The notes beneath the pieces were generated by a model, which was given only the letters and a program-made list of their open reading frames with translations, did not search any database and was not told the DNA's origin. A DNA stretch of 64,000 nt from Streptomyces sp. NBC_00162 (lineage in GTDB: Bacteria > Actinomycetota > Actinomycetes > Streptomycetales > Streptomycetaceae): NCBI RefSeq assembly GCF_024611995.1, contig NZ_CP102509.1, positions 3,038,001-3,102,000 of the forward strand. Reading direction: 5' to 3'. Shown piece after piece: positions 23,359-31,288 of the stretch; the stretch's first letter is position 1, and each line of letters starts with the position of its first letter. The position numbers and the translations under genes were made by a program.

Positions 23359-25104
23359 TTACAAGAAGTACAGGCGGTTCAGGGAGACCGATTCGGCGGC
23401 TTCGGAGCGCAGCGGTTCCCCGTCGAGGGAGACGAGGCCGCTGCGCGCGTCCACATCGACCGCGCCCACCCGGGAGTTGAGGAGCAGGTCCTTGGGGCCG
23501 ATGCCGCGGGTCCCGCGGACGGCGACCCGGCGTCGGCGGGTCGGCATCTCGTCGCTCCCGAGGGCGGCCGCTGCGGCCGAGACGAAGGCGACGGAGATGT
23601 CGGCGGCGGTGGCCCCGTACGAGCCGAACTGCGGGCCGAGGACCAGCGGTTCGCAGGTGTCGGTGGCGGCGTTGGGGTCGCCGGTGACCCCGTACGCCGG
23701 GAAGCCGGACTTGAGGACCAGCTGCGGCTTGGCACCGAAGAACTGCGGGCGCCACAGCACGATGTCGGCGAGTTTGCCGACCTCGATGGAGCCGATCTCG
23801 TGGGCCAGGCCGTGGGCGATGGCGGGGTTGATGGTCAGCTTGGCCATGTAGCGCAGGACGCGGGCGTTGTCGTCGCCCTCGCCGTCGCCGGGCGAGTCTC
23901 CGTCCAGGGGACCGCGCTCGCCCTTCATCTTGGCGGCCATGGCGAAGGTGCGGCGGATGGTCTCGCCCGCGCGGCCCATGCCCTGGGCGTCGGAGGAGGT
24001 GATGCCGATCGCGCCGAGGTCGTGCAGGACGTCCTCGGCCCCCATGGTGCCCGCGCGGATCCGGTCGCGGGCCATGGCGGCGTCGCCCGGGAGGTCCGGC
24101 TTGAGGTCGTGGACGGAGACGATCATGCCGTAGTGCTCGGCCACCGCGTCCCGGCCGAAGGGCAGGGTGGGGTTGGTGGAGGAGCCGATGACGTTCGGCA
24201 CGCCCGCCATCTTGAGCACGTTGGGGACGTGTCCGCCGCCGCAGCCCTCGATGTGGAAGGCGTGGATGGTCCGGCCGTCCAGGACGCGCAGGGTGTCCTC
24301 GACGGAGAGGCACTCGTTGAGGCCGTCGCTGTGCAGGGCGACCTGTACGTCGTACTCCTCGGCGACCCGCAGGGCGGTGTCCAGGGCGCGGGTGTGCGCG
24401 CCCATGTCCTCGTGGACCTTGAAGCCGGAGGCGCCGCCTTCGGCGAGTGCCTCGACGAGCGGGGCGGCGTCCGAGGAGGAGCCGCGGGCGAGGAAGCCGA
24501 TGTTGACGGGCCAGGCGTCGAAGGCGTTGAAGGCGTGCTTCAGCGCCCACGGGGAGTTGACGCCGACGCCCCAGACCGGGCCGAACTCCTGGCCGATGAT
24601 CGTGGTGACGCCCGCAGCGAGCGAGGCCTCCATGATGCGCGGGGAGAGCAGGTGGACGTGGGTGTCCACGGCTCCGGCTGTGGCGATCAGGCCTTCGCCG
24701 GAGACGATCGACGTACCCGTGCCGACGACCACGTCGACCCCGTCGAGGGTGTCCGGGTTGCCGGCCCGGCCGATGGCGTGGATGCGGCCCTCGCGGATGC
24801 CTACGGAGACCTTGCGGATGCCGAGGACGGCATCGATCACCAGGACGTTGCTGATGACGACGTCGCAGGTCTCGCGGACGGCGGCGGCCTTCAGGTGCAG
24901 GCCGTCGCGGGCGGTCTTGCCGAAGCCGGCCAGGAACTCGTCCCCGGGCTTCTGGGCGTCGGACTCCACCCGGACGGTGAGCCCGGAGTCGCCGAGCCGC
25001 ACCCGGTCCCCGGCCCGGGGGCCGAAGACGGAGGCGTACTCGTGCGGGTCGATGTGGCGGCTGCCCGGCGCGCAGTGATCGCTGTGGGGGGTCTTCTTGC
25101 TCAC
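23359..25104 (-). CDS. ureC: Urease alpha subunit (divergent, orphan type)
   Basis: Protein of 581 residues with the UreC amidohydrolase fold. The metal HxH is in GAVDTHVHLLSP, the carbamylated Lys in GASGFKVHEDMG, and further metal/substrate His residues are in VALHSDGLNE and HIEGCGGGHVPN. The catalytic flap differs from classical ureases: the usual MVCHHLDP is here IVSVHDLKP, so the flap Cys is replaced by Val, while the first His of the pair is kept. The Asp of GITSSDAQGMGR is present. It may be a working but altered urease or an enzyme for a related amide. GTG at 25104 overlaps the ureAB stop by 4 nt (GTGA). No accessory genes (ureD, E, F or G) are in the window. Confidence 0.9.
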   Translation of the reverse strand: MSKKTPHSDHCAPGSRHIDPHEYASVFGPRAGDRVRLGDSGLTVRVESDAQKPGDEFLAGFGKTARDGLHLKAAAVRETCDVVISNVLVIDAVLGIRKVSVGIREGRIHAIGRAGNPDTLDGVDVVVGTGTSIVSGEGLIATAGAVDTHVHLLSPRIMEASLAAGVTTIIGQEFGPVWGVGVNSPWALKHAFNAFDAWPVNIGFLARGSSSDAAPLVEALAEGGASGFKVHEDMGAHTRALDTALRVAEEYDVQVALHSDGLNECLSVEDTLRVLDGRTIHAFHIEGCGGGHVPNVLKMAGVPNVIGSSTNPTLPFGRDAVAEHYGMIVSVHDLKPDLPGDAAMARDRIRAGTMGAEDVLHDLGAIGITSSDAQGMGRAGETIRRTFAMAAKMKGERGPLDGDSPGDGEGDDNARVLRYMAKLTINPAIAHGLAHEIGSIEVGKLADIVLWRPQFFGAKPQLVLKSGFPAYGVTGDPNAATDTCEPLVLGPQFGSYGATAADISVAFVSAAAAALGSDEMPTRRRRVAVRGTRGIGPKDLLLNSRVGAVDVDARSGLVSLDGEPLRSEAAESVSLNRLYFL

Positions 25105-25811
25105 GCCTGGTCTCCGTCCGCGTGGTCGGTGGCGACGCCGAGATAGCCGCAGGCGGCGGCCCGGCGCAGGGCCTCTTCCTTGGCTCCGGGGGCGTCGAGG
25201 GGGCCGTCGACCAGGCCCGCGAAGCCGATCGCGACGCGGTCGCCGCCGATCGGGACGAGTCCGACCTCGCCCTCGCCGTGCGGGTCGAACCGTACGGACG
25301 AGCCCGCCGGTACGCACAATCGCATCCCGTAGGCCGCGGCGCGGTCGAAGTCGAGGCGCGGGTTCGCCTCGAAGAAGTGGAAGTGGGAGGTGACGCTCAC
25401 CGGCACGGCGGCGGTGTTGCGCACGCGCAGGTGCAGCACCGGCTCGGGCTGGGGGAGGCCGGGGCCGGGGACGACCGCCCCGGGGGCGTCGTCGCCGAGC
25501 GGCACCGCGCCCTGGATGGGGGACGAGACCACCGCGAGCCGGGATCCGTCGTCGAAGACGGCCTCCACGTGCACCTCGGTGACCACGTCGGACACACCCG
25601 GCAGGACGTCGCCGGGGCCCAGCACGGTGCGGGCCTCCTCGATGGCCTCCGCGAGCCGTTTGCCGTCGCGCGCGGCCTCGCAGACCGTGTCCGCGATCAG
25701 CGCGGTGGCCTCCGGGACGTTGAGCTTCAGGCCCCGGGCCCGTCGGGCCCTGGCCAGTTCCGCAGCGCTGCGGAGCAGCAGCCGGTCGCGCTCCGTAGGG
25801 GTCAGCCGCAC
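25101..25811 (-). CDS. ureAB: Fused urease gamma-beta subunit
   Basis: Protein of 236 residues. Residues 1-100 match UreA (LTPTERDRLLLRSAAELARARRARGLKLNVPEATALIADTV, DVLPGV). Residues 110-225 match UreB (VRNTAAVPVSVTSHFHFFEANPRLDFDRAAAYGMRL, VPIGGDRVAIGFAGLVDGPL). Such gamma-beta fusions occur in some actinobacteria and in Helicobacter UreA. It forms the structural trimer with UreC. GTG at 25811 is the first gene of the minus-strand unit and is divergent from the NCS1 permease; an IR-rich region separates them. Confidence 0.92.
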   Translation of the reverse strand: MRLTPTERDRLLLRSAAELARARRARGLKLNVPEATALIADTVCEAARDGKRLAEAIEEARTVLGPGDVLPGVSDVVTEVHVEAVFDDGSRLAVVSSPIQGAVPLGDDAPGAVVPGPGLPQPEPVLHLRVRNTAAVPVSVTSHFHFFEANPRLDFDRAAAYGMRLCVPAGSSVRFDPHGEGEVGLVPIGGDRVAIGFAGLVDGPLDAPGAKEEALRRAAACGYLGVATDHADGDQA

Positions 25812-25839
25812 GCCGATCCACCACCTCTTGAGTCGATGG

Positions 25840-25925
25840 GTTAGAGCATCACTCTAACTCTTCATTTCGTTGCAGGGAATCATTGACCTGGGAGCAGGGC
25901 TTGAGTCACATTGAGTGTCGCTCAA
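25840..25925. promoter_or_regulatory. Divergent operator region with two inverted repeats
   Basis: GTTAGAG-5 nt-CTCTAAC (25840-25858) and TTGAG-5 nt-CTCAA (25911-25925) lie between the divergent ureAB and NCS1 permease genes. They have the same 5-nt spacer and a similar core, and they flank the space where both promoters must be. They look like two sites for one dimeric regulator, possibly the unit's TetR protein. Confidence 0.5.
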
Positions 25926-25968
25926 ACAAATGCGCAACCATCCCCCGCCCTGCCAAGGGAGTCCCCCC

Positions 25969-27390
25969 ATGCCCATCGAACAGCGCGGAGTCGACACCAT
26001 CCCCGAGGAGGAGCGGACGAGCGGTCCCCGTGACCTGATCTCGATCCTGCTCGGATCCAACCTCTGCCTCGGCGTGATCGTGTTCGGCTGGCTCCCCCCG
26101 TCCTTCGGACTGGGCCTGTGGCCCTCCGTCACCGCCATCGTGACCGGCACCGTGGTCGGCATCGCCTTCACCGCGCCGCTGGCACTGGTCTCCCTGCGGA
26201 CCGCCACCAACCTCTCCACCTCCAGCGGAGCCCAGTTCGGTGTCCGCGGCCGCCTCGTCGGCTCGGTCGTCGGGCTGCTGCTGTCGCTGGGCTACACCGC
26301 GCTCACCCTGTGGATCGGCGGCGACGTGATGGTCGGCGTGCTCTCGCGGCTCACCGGGCTGCCGGACACCGGCGTCTCGCGGGCCGTGATGTACGGCGTA
26401 CTGGCCGTCTGTACCGTCGTCGCGGCCGTCTTCGGCTACCGGCTACTGCTCCGCATGAGCAAGATCCTGTCCATCGGCATGGTGATCCTGCTGGCCATCG
26501 GCCTCTTCGCCTACGCCCCGGACTTCACCGCCGCCGCGCCGGCGGACACCGAGTACCTGCTGGGCTCCTTCTGGCCGACCTGGCTGCTCGCGGCCGTCGC
26601 CGCCGGCCTGAGCGGCCCCGTCGCCTTCATCACCCTGCTCGGCGACTACACCCGCTACATCTCCCCGCGCAAGCACAGCTCCCGCAAGGTCTTCCGGGCC
26701 ACCGGCTTCGGCCTGCTGATCGGCCTGCTGATACCGCAGCTCTTCGGCACCTACACCGCGCTCGCCGCCCGGGCCGGCGCCGAGTACGCCGGGCCGCTGG
26801 TCGAGGCCGCGCCGTTCTGGTACCTGGTCCCGCTGCTCGCCGCGGCCGCCGCCGGTTCGGTGGGCAACGCCGGGCTGATGCTCTACTCCATGGGCCTCGA
26901 CCTCGACGCGATCGTCCCCAAGGCCACGCGCACCACGGCCACCGTGATCGCCGCGGCCGTCGCCACCGCCTTCGTCTTCGTCGGCTCCTTCGAGTGGGAC
27001 GTGCAGGCGGCGATGACCTCCTTCGTCCTCCTGCTGACCGCGATCGGCACCCCGTGGGCCGTGATCACCCTGATCGGCCACGTGCGCTGCAAGGGGCGGT
27101 ACGACGCCGACGCCCTCCAGGTCTTCAACCGCCGCTCGGTGGGCGGGGTCTACTGGTACCGCGGCGGCTGGAACGTGGCCGCCACCGCCTCCTGGGCCAT
27201 CGGCGCGGGTGTCGGCCTGCTCGCCGTGACCACCCCGTTCTACGAGGGCCCGCTGCTCGCCCTGACCGGCGGCGTGGACTGCTCCTTCGTCCTGTCCGGC
27301 CTGGCCGGCGGGCTCGTCTACACGGCCCTGACCGCGCGCACCTCCCCGGCGGCCGTTCCGGCCGAGGAGCCGGAGCCGGTGGCCGCCTGA
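25969..27390 (+). CDS. NCS1-family purine/cytosine (or allantoin-type) permease
   Basis: Membrane protein of 473 residues with about 12 TM helices. NCS1 features include DLISILLGSNLCLGVIVFGWLPPSFGLG (TM1), the TM3 segment TSSGAQFGVRGRLVGS, and the GDYTRYISP motif near residue 225. It imports a nucleobase, hydantoin or ureide by cation symport. Next to the urease/agmatine deiminase genes the natural substrate may be a nitrogen compound whose breakdown yields urea or carbamoyl groups. ATG at 25969, with AAGGGAG 7 nt upstream; an in-frame ATG at 25930 has no such site. Confidence 0.93.
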   Translation: MPIEQRGVDTIPEEERTSGPRDLISILLGSNLCLGVIVFGWLPPSFGLGLWPSVTAIVTGTVVGIAFTAPLALVSLRTATNLSTSSGAQFGVRGRLVGSVVGLLLSLGYTALTLWIGGDVMVGVLSRLTGLPDTGVSRAVMYGVLAVCTVVAAVFGYRLLLRMSKILSIGMVILLAIGLFAYAPDFTAAAPADTEYLLGSFWPTWLLAAVAAGLSGPVAFITLLGDYTRYISPRKHSSRKVFRATGFGLLIGLLIPQLFGTYTALAARAGAEYAGPLVEAAPFWYLVPLLAAAAAGSVGNAGLMLYSMGLDLDAIVPKATRTTATVIAAAVATAFVFVGSFEWDVQAAMTSFVLLLTAIGTPWAVITLIGHVRCKGRYDADALQVFNRRSVGGVYWYRGGWNVAATASWAIGAGVGLLAVTTPFYEGPLLALTGGVDCSFVLSGLAGGLVYTALTARTSPAAVPAEEPEPVAA

Positions 27391-27397
27391 GTCCCTC

Positions 27398-27453
27398 CGT
27401 ACGCACGCAGGCCCGCGCCCGGGAGATCCGGGGCGCGGGCCTGCGTGCGTACG
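27398..27453. terminator. Long bidirectional terminator between permease and ilvE
   Basis: Perfect 23-bp inverted repeat (27398-27420 with 27431-27453) and a 10-nt loop. It starts 8 nt after the permease stop and ends 12 nt before the ilvE stop, so it serves both converging genes. Confidence 0.85.
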
Positions 27454-27464
27454 GGCCCGGGCGA

Positions 27465-28550
27465 CTAGCCCAGCGGGTGCATCCAGCCGTGGGTGTCGGC
27501 GGCGTGGCCGGTCTGGAGCTCCAGGAGCGCCTTGCGCAGCCGCATGGTGACCTGGCCGGGCTCGCCGTCGCCCTGGGTCCAGTTGGCGCGCTCGGACTTC
27601 ACCGAGCCGACCGGGGTGATGACGGCGGCGGTGCCGCAGGCGAACACCTCGGTGAGGGTGCCGTTCGCGTTGTCGCGCTGCCAGTCCTCGGTGGTGATCC
27701 GGCCCTCTTCGGCGGTGTAGCCGAGGTCGCGGGCGATCGTGAGGAGGGAGTCGCGGGTGATGCCGGGAAGGAGCGAGCCGGTGAGCTCCGGGGTGACGAT
27801 GCGGTCGCCGTACACGAAGTACAGGTTCATCCCGCCCATCTCCTCGATCCAGCGGTGCTCGACGGCGTCGAGCCAGACCACCTGGTCGCAGCCGTGCGAG
27901 GCCGCCTGGGCCTGCGCGACCAGCGAGGCCGCGTAGTTGCCGCCGGTCTTCGCCGCGCCGGTGCCGCCCTTGACCGCGCGGACGTAGTCCTCGGAGAGCC
28001 AGACGGAGACGGGCTTGACCCCACCGGGGAAGTACGCGCCGGCGGGCGAGGCGATGACGATGAAGAGGAACTCGTTCGCCGGACGGACACCGAGGCCGAC
28101 CTCGGAGGCGAACATGAACGGCCGCAGGTACAGGGAGGCCTCGCCGGAGTCCGGCACCCAGGCGCGGTCCTGCTGGATGAGGGCGTCGCAGGCCTCGATG
28201 AACAGCTCGGCCGGCAGCTCCGGCATGGCCATGCGGCGGGCCGAGGACTGGAAGCGCTCGGCGTTGGCCAGCGGGCGGAAGGTGGCGACGGTGCCGTCGG
28301 GCTGGCGGTAGGCCTTGAGGCCCTCGAAGATCGTCTGCGCGTAGTGCAGCGTCATGTTCGCCGGGTCGATCGCCAGGGGCGCGTACGGGACCAGCTCGGC
28401 GTCGTGCCAGCCGCGGCCCTCGGTCCACTTGATCGTCACCATGTGGTCGGTGAAGTGGCGGCCGAAGCCGGGGCTGGCCAGGATCGCCTCGCGCTCCGCG
28501 TCGGACAGCGGGTTCGAGGAGGGCTTGAGCTCGATCGTGGGCGTCGTCAT
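27465..28550 (-). CDS. ilvE: Branched-chain amino acid aminotransferase
   Basis: PLP enzyme of fold type IV, 361 residues. It has the active-site Lys in [51 protein letters not shown] and the [13 protein letters not shown] phosphate-binding turn. It catalyses the last step of Ile, Leu and Val synthesis and the first step of their breakdown, which in Streptomyces supplies branched starter units for fatty acids and polyketides. ATG at 28550 was chosen over an upstream in-frame ATG (28625), which adds 25 atypical residues. It is downstream of leuB on the same strand but separated by a terminator. Confidence 0.97.
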   Translation of the reverse strand: MTTPTIELKPSSNPLSDAEREAILASPGFGRHFTDHMVTIKWTEGRGWHDAELVPYAPLAIDPANMTLHYAQTIFEGLKAYRQPDGTVATFRPLANAERFQSSARRMAMPELPAELFIEACDALIQQDRAWVPDSGEASLYLRPFMFASEVGLGVRPANEFLFIVIASPAGAYFPGGVKPVSVWLSEDYVRAVKGGTGAAKTGGNYAASLVAQAQAASHGCDQVVWLDAVEHRWIEEMGGMNLYFVYGDRIVTPELTGSLLPGITRDSLLTIARDLGYTAEEGRITTEDWQRDNANGTLTEVFACGTAAVITPVGSVKSERANWTQGDGEPGQVTMRLRKALLELQTGHAADTHGWMHPLG

Positions 28551-28723
28551 GAGTGCTTGTCCTTCACCGGTTGTGTATGGCGGACCGCGCTCACGGCGTA
28601 CTAGGACGTCCGAGCTTCCCCGCATTCCGCGGCCTCGCGTTCGATTATCGCGCGCACGAGGGCTTCGGAGAAGCGGGGGTAGCGGCCCAGGGGAGATGGT
28701 GGCACCCGGGGCCGCACAGGAAA

Positions 28724-28755
28724 AGCCGCCGGGTCCCCTATATGACCCGACGGCT
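28724..28755 (-). terminator. Terminator after leuB
   Basis: 12-bp stem with one mismatch (28724-28735 with 28744-28755), loop of 8 nt, 21 nt past the leuB stop on the minus strand. It separates leuB from ilvE. Confidence 0.65.
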
Positions 28756-28776
28756 TCCTGAAGTGGTGCTGCCGGG

Positions 28777-29817
28777 TCAGCCGGCTACGCGCGCGGCCAG
28801 GGCGTCACCGATCGCGTCGGTGGAGCGGAAGGTGCCGTCTCGCTCCGCGAGATCGGCGGAGACCGCGTCCTCGATGCGGACGGCCTGGGCCTCGTAGCCC
28901 AGGTGGCGCAGCAGGAGGGCGACCGAGAGGATCGTCGCGGTCGGGTCGGCCTTGCCGGTGCCGGCGATGTCCGGGGCCGAGCCGTGGACGGGCTCGAACA
29001 TGGACGGGAAGGCGCCGGTCGGGTTGATGTTCCCCGAGGCGGCCAGGCCGATTCCGCCGGTCACGGCGGCGGCCAGGTCGGTGAGGATGTCACCGAAGAG
29101 GTTGTCCGTGACGATGACGTCGAAGCGCTCGGGCTGGGTGACGAAGAAGATCGTCGCGGCGTCGACGTGCAGGTAGTCGGTGGTGACCTCGGGGTACTCC
29201 TGGCCGACCTTGTCGAAGATGTTCTTCCACAGGTGGCCGGCGTACACGAGGACGTTGTTCTTGTGGACCAGCGTCAGCTTCTTGCGGGGGCGGGCGTTGG
29301 CACGCTCGTAGGCGTCACGGACCACGCGCTCCACGCCGTACGCGGTGTTGAGGCTGACCTCGGTGGCCACCTCGGCGGGGGTGCCGGTGCGCAGCGAGCC
29401 GCCGTTGCCGGTGTACGGGCCCTCGGTGCCCTCGCGGACCACGACGAAGTCGATCTCCGGACGGCCGGCGAGCGGGGTGGCCGTGTTGGGGAAGAGCTTC
29501 GAGGGGCGCAGGTTGATGAAGTGGTCGAAGGCGAAGCGGAGCTTCAGCAGCAGACCGCGCTCCAGTACGCCGGACGGGACCGAGGGGTCGCCGATGGCGC
29601 CGAGCAGGATCGCGTCGTGGTGCTTGAGGGCTTCGAGCTCCGCGTCCGGGAGGGTTTCACCGGTGCGGTGCCAGCGCTGGGCGCCGAGGTCGTATTCCTT
29701 GGTCTCCAGCTTCACATCCTGGGGCAGGACCGCGGTAAGGACCTTGAGGCCCTGAGCCACGACTTCCTGGCCGATGCCATCACCGGGGATCACTGCGAGA
29801 TTGATGCTGGTCGACAT
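28777..29817 (-). CDS. leuB: 3-isopropylmalate dehydrogenase
   Basis: Isocitrate/isopropylmalate dehydrogenase family, 346 residues. It starts with [15 protein letters not shown]. It has [16 protein letters not shown] (about 135-150), the catalytic Tyr/Lys region, the metal-binding [25 protein letters not shown] (about 235-260), and the coenzyme site [24 protein letters not shown]. It oxidises and decarboxylates 3-isopropylmalate to 2-oxoisocaproate in leucine synthesis. ATG at 29817; longer in-frame starts add a non-family extension. A large inverted repeat lies 32-73 nt upstream. The leuCD genes would be beyond ndgR, outside the window. Confidence 0.97.
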   Translation of the reverse strand: MSTSINLAVIPGDGIGQEVVAQGLKVLTAVLPQDVKLETKEYDLGAQRWHRTGETLPDAELEALKHHDAILLGAIGDPSVPSGVLERGLLLKLRFAFDHFINLRPSKLFPNTATPLAGRPEIDFVVVREGTEGPYTGNGGSLRTGTPAEVATEVSLNTAYGVERVVRDAYERANARPRKKLTLVHKNNVLVYAGHLWKNIFDKVGQEYPEVTTDYLHVDAATIFFVTQPERFDVIVTDNLFGDILTDLAAAVTGGIGLAASGNINPTGAFPSMFEPVHGSAPDIAGTGKADPTATILSVALLLRHLGYEAQAVRIEDAVSADLAERDGTFRSTDAIGDALAARVAG

Positions 29818-29848
29818 GACGGAACCGTACTCCCTGTCCCAGCCCTCA

Positions 29849-29890
29849 GACATATTGCGTCCGCCATGTGGACGCGAGCCGCAATATGTC
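29849..29890 (-). promoter_or_regulatory. 11-bp inverted repeat upstream of leuB
   Basis: GACATATTGCG (29849-29859) and its exact complement (29880-29890) are separated by 20 nt. Nested inside is GCGTCC/GGACGC (29857-29862/29870-29875), which shares bases with the outer arms and so can form an alternative hairpin. The site sits directly upstream of leuB in an AT-richer patch. It could be an operator for a leucine-responsive regulator or an RNA switch-like leader. Confidence 0.5.
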
Positions 29891-29912
29891 CGATGAGCGG
29901 GTGACTCGGTGG

Positions 29913-30044
29913 TCAGTGGCCGGTCGACCCGCCGTTGTCACGGCGGTCGAGGGCCCGCTGGAGCGCGGCGGCGGCGTTCCGGCGGTCGGCGTCGGCCGTG
30001 GAGGAGTGGCGGACGCGGCGGGCTGCGGCGGTGGTGGGGGTCAT
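29913..30044 (-). CDS. 43-residue basic protein upstream of leuB
   Basis: Small [18 protein letters not shown]... with an Arg/Ala-rich helix ([21 protein letters not shown]) and a short Gly tail. AAGGAG is 10 nt before the ATG at 30044, a good ribosome-binding site. The predicted product is soluble, basic and helical. I do not recognise a family. It lies between lysR and leuB on the minus strand and ends 23 nt before the inverted repeat. Confidence 0.6.
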   Translation of the reverse strand: MTPTTAAARRVRHSSTADADRRNAAAALQRALDRRDNGGSTGH

Positions 30045-30273
30045 GTGGATCGACTCCTTGAGATCACGGCGTGGCGAAGCCACGGATGAGGGGTTCCTTC
30101 AAGGCGCCGGAAGAGGCGGGGAGCGGTGCGCCGCAGGGGTTGCCTGCCAGGGGCGCGCGCTCTCGACCGCCATTCGCCGGATCGGCGAGACGTTCGGCTT
30201 CTACAAAGCTAGGTCAGGTCCGGCTGTATGTCTCCGCAATTACTCGGACTTCCTACTATCTGAGACGCCGAAC
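30045..30273 (-). promoter_or_regulatory. Gene-free leader upstream of the 43-aa ORF
   Basis: About 230 nt, AT-richer than its surroundings around 30200-30260. It presumably holds the promoter of the 43-residue ORF. No ORF or repeat stands out. Confidence 0.35.
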
Positions 30274-30298
30274 CCCTCGGAAGACCCCCTTCCGAGGG
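30274..30298 (-). terminator. Terminator after the LysR gene
   Basis: Perfect 10-bp stem (30274-30283 with 30289-30298) and a 5-nt loop, 6 nt beyond the lysR stop codon. Confidence 0.7.
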
Positions 30299-30304
30299 TC
30301 CGAT

Positions 30305-31189
30305 TCAGCCCTTCGCCGATCGAAGTTCCCTGATCAGAGCACGTACGGCGAGAGTGGCGGCGGATTCCGGCGTGGTGACGTATCCCACCTGCCTCACCGG
30401 CCTCCGCGGCCCCAGATCGGTGATCTGCACCGCCTCGCCGGCCTCGCGGAGCGACAGCTCCGGCAGGATCGCCATGCCGAGCCCGCGGCCGACCATCGTC
30501 AGCACCATCCCGTCGTCCTCCGCTTTGACGGTGGCCCGCGGGATCCAGTCCTGCTCCCGCCACCAGGCCCGGGTGTAGGAGCCGCAGTTCTCGTCCCAGT
30601 CCAGCAGGGGCAGCGCCTTCGGGTCCGGGTGCCCGGCCGGGTGGACCAGCGCGTACGCCTCCTCGGCGAGCACCCCGGTCAGCAGGCCGGGCGGCGCCTC
30701 GTCCGACCCGCCCAGCGTGGCGATCCCCAGGTCGGCGCGGCCCGCGGCCACCTCCCCGGCCGTGCCCGCGCCGAGTTCGCGCACCACCCGGACCTCGGGG
30801 CGGATACCCGGATGCCGGACGGTGAGCCGCTCCAGGGCGGGCGGCAGCAGGTGCAGGGCCGCGCTGCGGAACGCGGCGATCCGGAGCACGCCCGCAACTG
30901 ATTCACCCGCCGCCCCGGCCCGGCCCGCGCCGCGCACCTCCGCGCCCATGACCTCGTACAGCCGCAGGATCCGGCGCGCGTGGCCGACGGCCCGCTCCCC
31001 CGCCGGGGTGGGCGAGGCCCCGGTCCGCCCGCGCTCGAAGAGCACCGCGCCGATCTTGGCTTCACTGCCGCGCACCGAGTGCGATACGGCCGACTGGGTG
31101 AGGCCGAGCGCGGCGGCCGCGGCGGAGAACCCGCCGGACTCGGCGACGGCGACCAGGACCCGCAGTTCCTGCGGGAGGAGCTCGGACAC
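30305..31189 (-). CDS. LysR-family transcriptional regulator
   Basis: Protein of 294 residues. The N-terminal winged HTH is LLPQELRVLVAVAESGGFSAAAAALGLTQSAVSHSVRGSEAKIGAVLFERG (about 4-54). A periplasmic-binding-type effector domain starts near residue 90 (GVLRIAAFRSAALHLLPPALERL). GTG at 31189 places the HTH at the usual distance from the N-terminus; an in-frame ATG at 31222 is possible. It is divergent from a medium-chain oxidoreductase, the standard LysR arrangement, so it most likely controls that gene. A direct repeat (31204-31244) lies between them. Confidence 0.93.
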   Translation of the reverse strand: MSELLPQELRVLVAVAESGGFSAAAAALGLTQSAVSHSVRGSEAKIGAVLFERGRTGASPTPAGERAVGHARRILRLYEVMGAEVRGAGRAGAAGESVAGVLRIAAFRSAALHLLPPALERLTVRHPGIRPEVRVVRELGAGTAGEVAAGRADLGIATLGGSDEAPPGLLTGVLAEEAYALVHPAGHPDPKALPLLDWDENCGSYTRAWWREQDWIPRATVKAEDDGMVLTMVGRGLGMAILPELSLREAGEAVQITDLGPRRPVRQVGYVTTPESAATLAVRALIRELRSAKG

Positions 31190-31203
31190 CGGCCCCCACC
31201 TCG

Positions 31204-31244
31204 TTCCATGAGCGTCATTCATGCATGTGCGGCTTCCATGAGCG
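31204..31244. promoter_or_regulatory. Direct repeats between lysR and the oxidoreductase
   Basis: TTCCATGAGCG at 31204-31214 and again at 31234-31244, exactly 30 bp (about three helical turns) apart, in the 99-bp divergent intergenic region. They could be a binding site for the LysR regulator on one DNA face. Confidence 0.45.
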
Positions 31245-31288
31245 CAACCCCCTGCCCGGCCGGGAGATTCCTTCCTAGCGTCTGGGCC

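Noticed and set aside
23117..24550. 477-codon frame within ureC/agmatine deiminase on the same strand
   Set aside because: Out-of-frame shadow rich in Arg/Pro/Gly; the two real genes account for the region.
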